This document shows, piece by piece, positions 62,472-64,000 of a stretch of 64,000 bases of DNA. Under the pieces are notes generated by a model. That model did no database searches, was not told the DNA's origin, and saw only the letters and a list, made by a program, of their open reading frames with translations. The stretch lies in contig LJZR01000001.1 of assembly GCA_001314865.1 (NCBI GenBank), positions 310,001 to 374,000 on the forward strand, read 5' to 3'. This stretch comes from Phormidesmis priestleyi Ana (GTDB taxonomy: Bacteria > Cyanobacteriota > Cyanobacteriia > Phormidesmidales > Phormidesmidaceae). Within the stretch, counting starts at the first letter, position 1; the number at the start of each line of letters is the position of its first letter. The translations under genes and the position numbers were made by a program.

Positions 62472-64000
62472 TTACGACTTCAGCAAATAATCTTGCAGCG
62501 CCTTCACTGTAATCTCACTACCTTTGAGTGCCTCAATAGCAGCCAGCGTCGCGTTAGCACCGGCAATGGTGGTCACAATCGGGATTTTGTACTCTAGGGC
62601 GCTGCGGCGAATGATGCGATCATCTTCCTGGGCCGCTTCGCCAATCGGCGAGTTGATTACCAGCTGAATTTCTTGGTTCTTAAGGGCGTCGCCCACATGC
62701 GGACGGCCCTCATGAATCTTGAGTACCAAATCTACCGCAATGCCTTCTTGAACCAATCGCTGATGAGTGCCGCCAGTGGCAATCAGCGTAAAGCCCAGAT
62801 CGGTAAAACCTTTGGCGATAGGGATAACAGCCGCTTTATCACGGTCGTTAACCGAGATAAATACAGTGCCCGACTGAGGCAGCAGCTGCGAGGCGGCTAG
62901 CTCAGCCTTAGCGTAGGCGAGTCCAAAATTGGTGTCAATTCCCATCACTTCGCCAGTTGATCGCATTTCGGGGCCGAGCAAAATGTCGGTGCCCGGAAAC
63001 TTGTTGAAGGGCAAAACCGCTTCTTTGACCGAGGTGTAAGCTGGGATAATTTCTTCAGTCACACCAAGTTCTGCGAGCGTTTTGCCAGACATTACTCGAA
63101 CGGCAACTTGCGCCAGCGGAATACCAGTTGCCTTAGAGACAAAAGGAACGGTTCGCGAGGCGCGAGGGTTCGCCTCAATAATGAATACCTGATCACCCTG
63201 AATGGCATATTGAATATTCATCAGCCCGATGACTTTGAGCCGTTTGGCGAGCTTGTAGGTCCAGTCGCGGATGGTTGCTAGGGCCGAGGCACCCAGGGTG
63301 ATGGTCGGGAGTGAGCAAGCAGAGTCACCGGAGTGAATACCGGCCTGCTCAATATGCTCCATAATGCCGCCAATCACCGTTTGGCCGGTATGGTCACAAA
63401 TGGCGTCTACATCGACTTCTACGGCGTTTTCTAAAAACTTGTCGATTAAAATTGGATGATCGGGCGCGACCTGAACGGCAGTGGTCATGTAGCGCTGTAG
63501 GTCAGCGTCGGAATAGACGATTTCCATCGCGCGACCGCCGAGCACGTAGCTAGGTCGAACGACGACCGGGTAGTCAATTTTTTGAGCGATCGCGAGTGCC
63601 TCGTCATAGCTACGGGCCAGACCATTGGGCGGCTGGCGAATGTCTAGCTCGCGCAAAATTTGCTCGAAGCGTTCGCGGTCTTCAGCGGTGTCAATGGCAT
63701 CGGGAGAAGTGCCCCAAATTTTAGTTTTGAGGGGTGAGTTGGCATCGAGATTGTTGAGATAGGTTTGCAGCGGTATAGCTAACTTCAGCGGCGTTTGACC
63801 ACCGAACTGAATGATCACGCCGTCCGGGTTTTCGGCTTCGATAATGTTGAGAACATCTTCTTTGGTGAGAGGTTCAAAATAGAGGCGATCGCTCGTGTCA
63901 TAGTCCGTCGAAACCGTTTCTGGATTGGAATTGACCATGATAGTTTCATAGTCGTCATCCTGTAGGGCAAACGAAGCATGACAGCAGCAATAGTCAAACT
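62472..64000 (-). CDS. carB: Carbamoyl-phosphate synthase large subunit, C-terminal part
   Basis: The frame is open to the right edge ([39 protein letters not shown]-type sequence), so about 510 C-terminal residues are present. CarB makes carbamoyl phosphate for arginine and pyrimidines. Seen here: the pre-ATP-grasp part ([14 protein letters not shown]), the second ATP-grasp domain ([16 protein letters not shown]) and the MGS-like allosteric domain ([13 protein letters not shown]) at the end. Nothing is unusual in this part. Confidence 0.95.
   Translation of the reverse strand, partial: FDYCCCHASFALQDDDYETIMVNSNPETVSTDYDTSDRLYFEPLTKEDVLNIIEAENPDGVIIQFGGQTPLKLAIPLQTYLNNLDANSPLKTKIWGTSPDAIDTAEDRERFEQILRELDIRQPPNGLARSYDEALAIAQKIDYPVVVRPSYVLGGRAMEIVYSDADLQRYMTTAVQVAPDHPILIDKFLENAVEVDVDAICDHTGQTVIGGIMEHIEQAGIHSGDSACSLPTITLGASALATIRDWTYKLAKRLKVIGLMNIQYAIQGDQVFIIEANPRASRTVPFVSKATGIPLAQVAVRVMSGKTLAELGVTEEIIPAYTSVKEAVLPFNKFPGTDILLGPEMRSTGEVMGIDTNFGLAYAKAELAASQLLPQSGTVFISVNDRDKAAVIPIAKGFTDLGFTLIATGGTHQRLVQEGIAVDLVLKIHEGRPHVGDALKNQEIQLVINSPIGEAAQEDDRIIRRSALEYKIPIVTTIAGANATLAAIEALKGSEITVKALQDYLLKS

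Overview
The window is a stretch of cyanobacterial chromosome. The octamer GCGATCGC (HIP1) occurs throughout. The gene content is typical of cyanobacteria: plastoquinone-type UbiA, HisZ, short RRM proteins of the Rbp type, DUF928, DUF1822 and CHASE2 proteins, HtrA and RmuC. Gene sizes, wide intergenic gaps and abundant short tandem repeats suggest a filamentous or Leptolyngbya-like lineage; that placement is inference. I saw no rRNA, tRNA, CRISPR array, prophage or transposase.

Layout. 1-8.7 kb: tail of a DUF433 gene, a Ski2-type helicase, OsmC, an HtrA protease, a BASS transporter, a bestrophin and an unrecognised exported protein. 8.8-13.6 kb: a minus-strand NAD unit, pncB-nadD-nrtR-nadE, with a 25-bp palindrome upstream of pncB that is a good NrtR operator candidate. 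14.2-21 kb: ubiA, an EamA transporter, three tandem RRM genes, a J-domain protein, hisZ and a ferredoxin. 21-32.2 kb: a LuxR-type regulator, a TPR protein and a probable signalling cluster. In that cluster a sigma-like factor, DUF1822, CHAT-CHASE2 and DUF928 are on the minus strand, and a small ORF plus a TPR-CHAT protein diverge on the plus strand. 32-41 kb: housekeeping and accessory genes (two GNATs, PrxQ, a holin-like protein, a PD-(D/E)XK protein, rmuC, mnmA, sat). 41-44.3 kb: a Tat-exported pseudo-orthocaspase lacking both catalytic residues, and a DUF6940 protein. 45.4-60.9 kb: four large paralogous exported proteins of about 980 residues, interrupted by one GT4 glycosyltransferase. 61-64 kb: a HAD phosphatase, a 34-codon membrane ORF with a strong terminator, and the 3' part of carB.

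Functional themes. The NAD genes combine salvage (PncB), adenylylation (NadD) and amidation (NadE) with their probable repressor. The sigma/DUF1822/CHAT-CHASE2/DUF928/TPR-CHAT group looks like an envelope-sensing and caspase-like signalling module. The four paralogs have unusually long N-terminal leaders, no cysteine in the mature chains, variable acidic linkers between conserved blocks, and C-termini ending in alternating hydrophobics plus Phe. I infer an outer-membrane or surface protein family that I do not recognise; it is the best candidate here for something undescribed.

A further feature of the window is its tandem repeats. About twenty gaps carry 9-20 bp repeats, each with its own unit sequence. 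At least six overlap a stop codon, and in-frame relatives occur as protein linkers.
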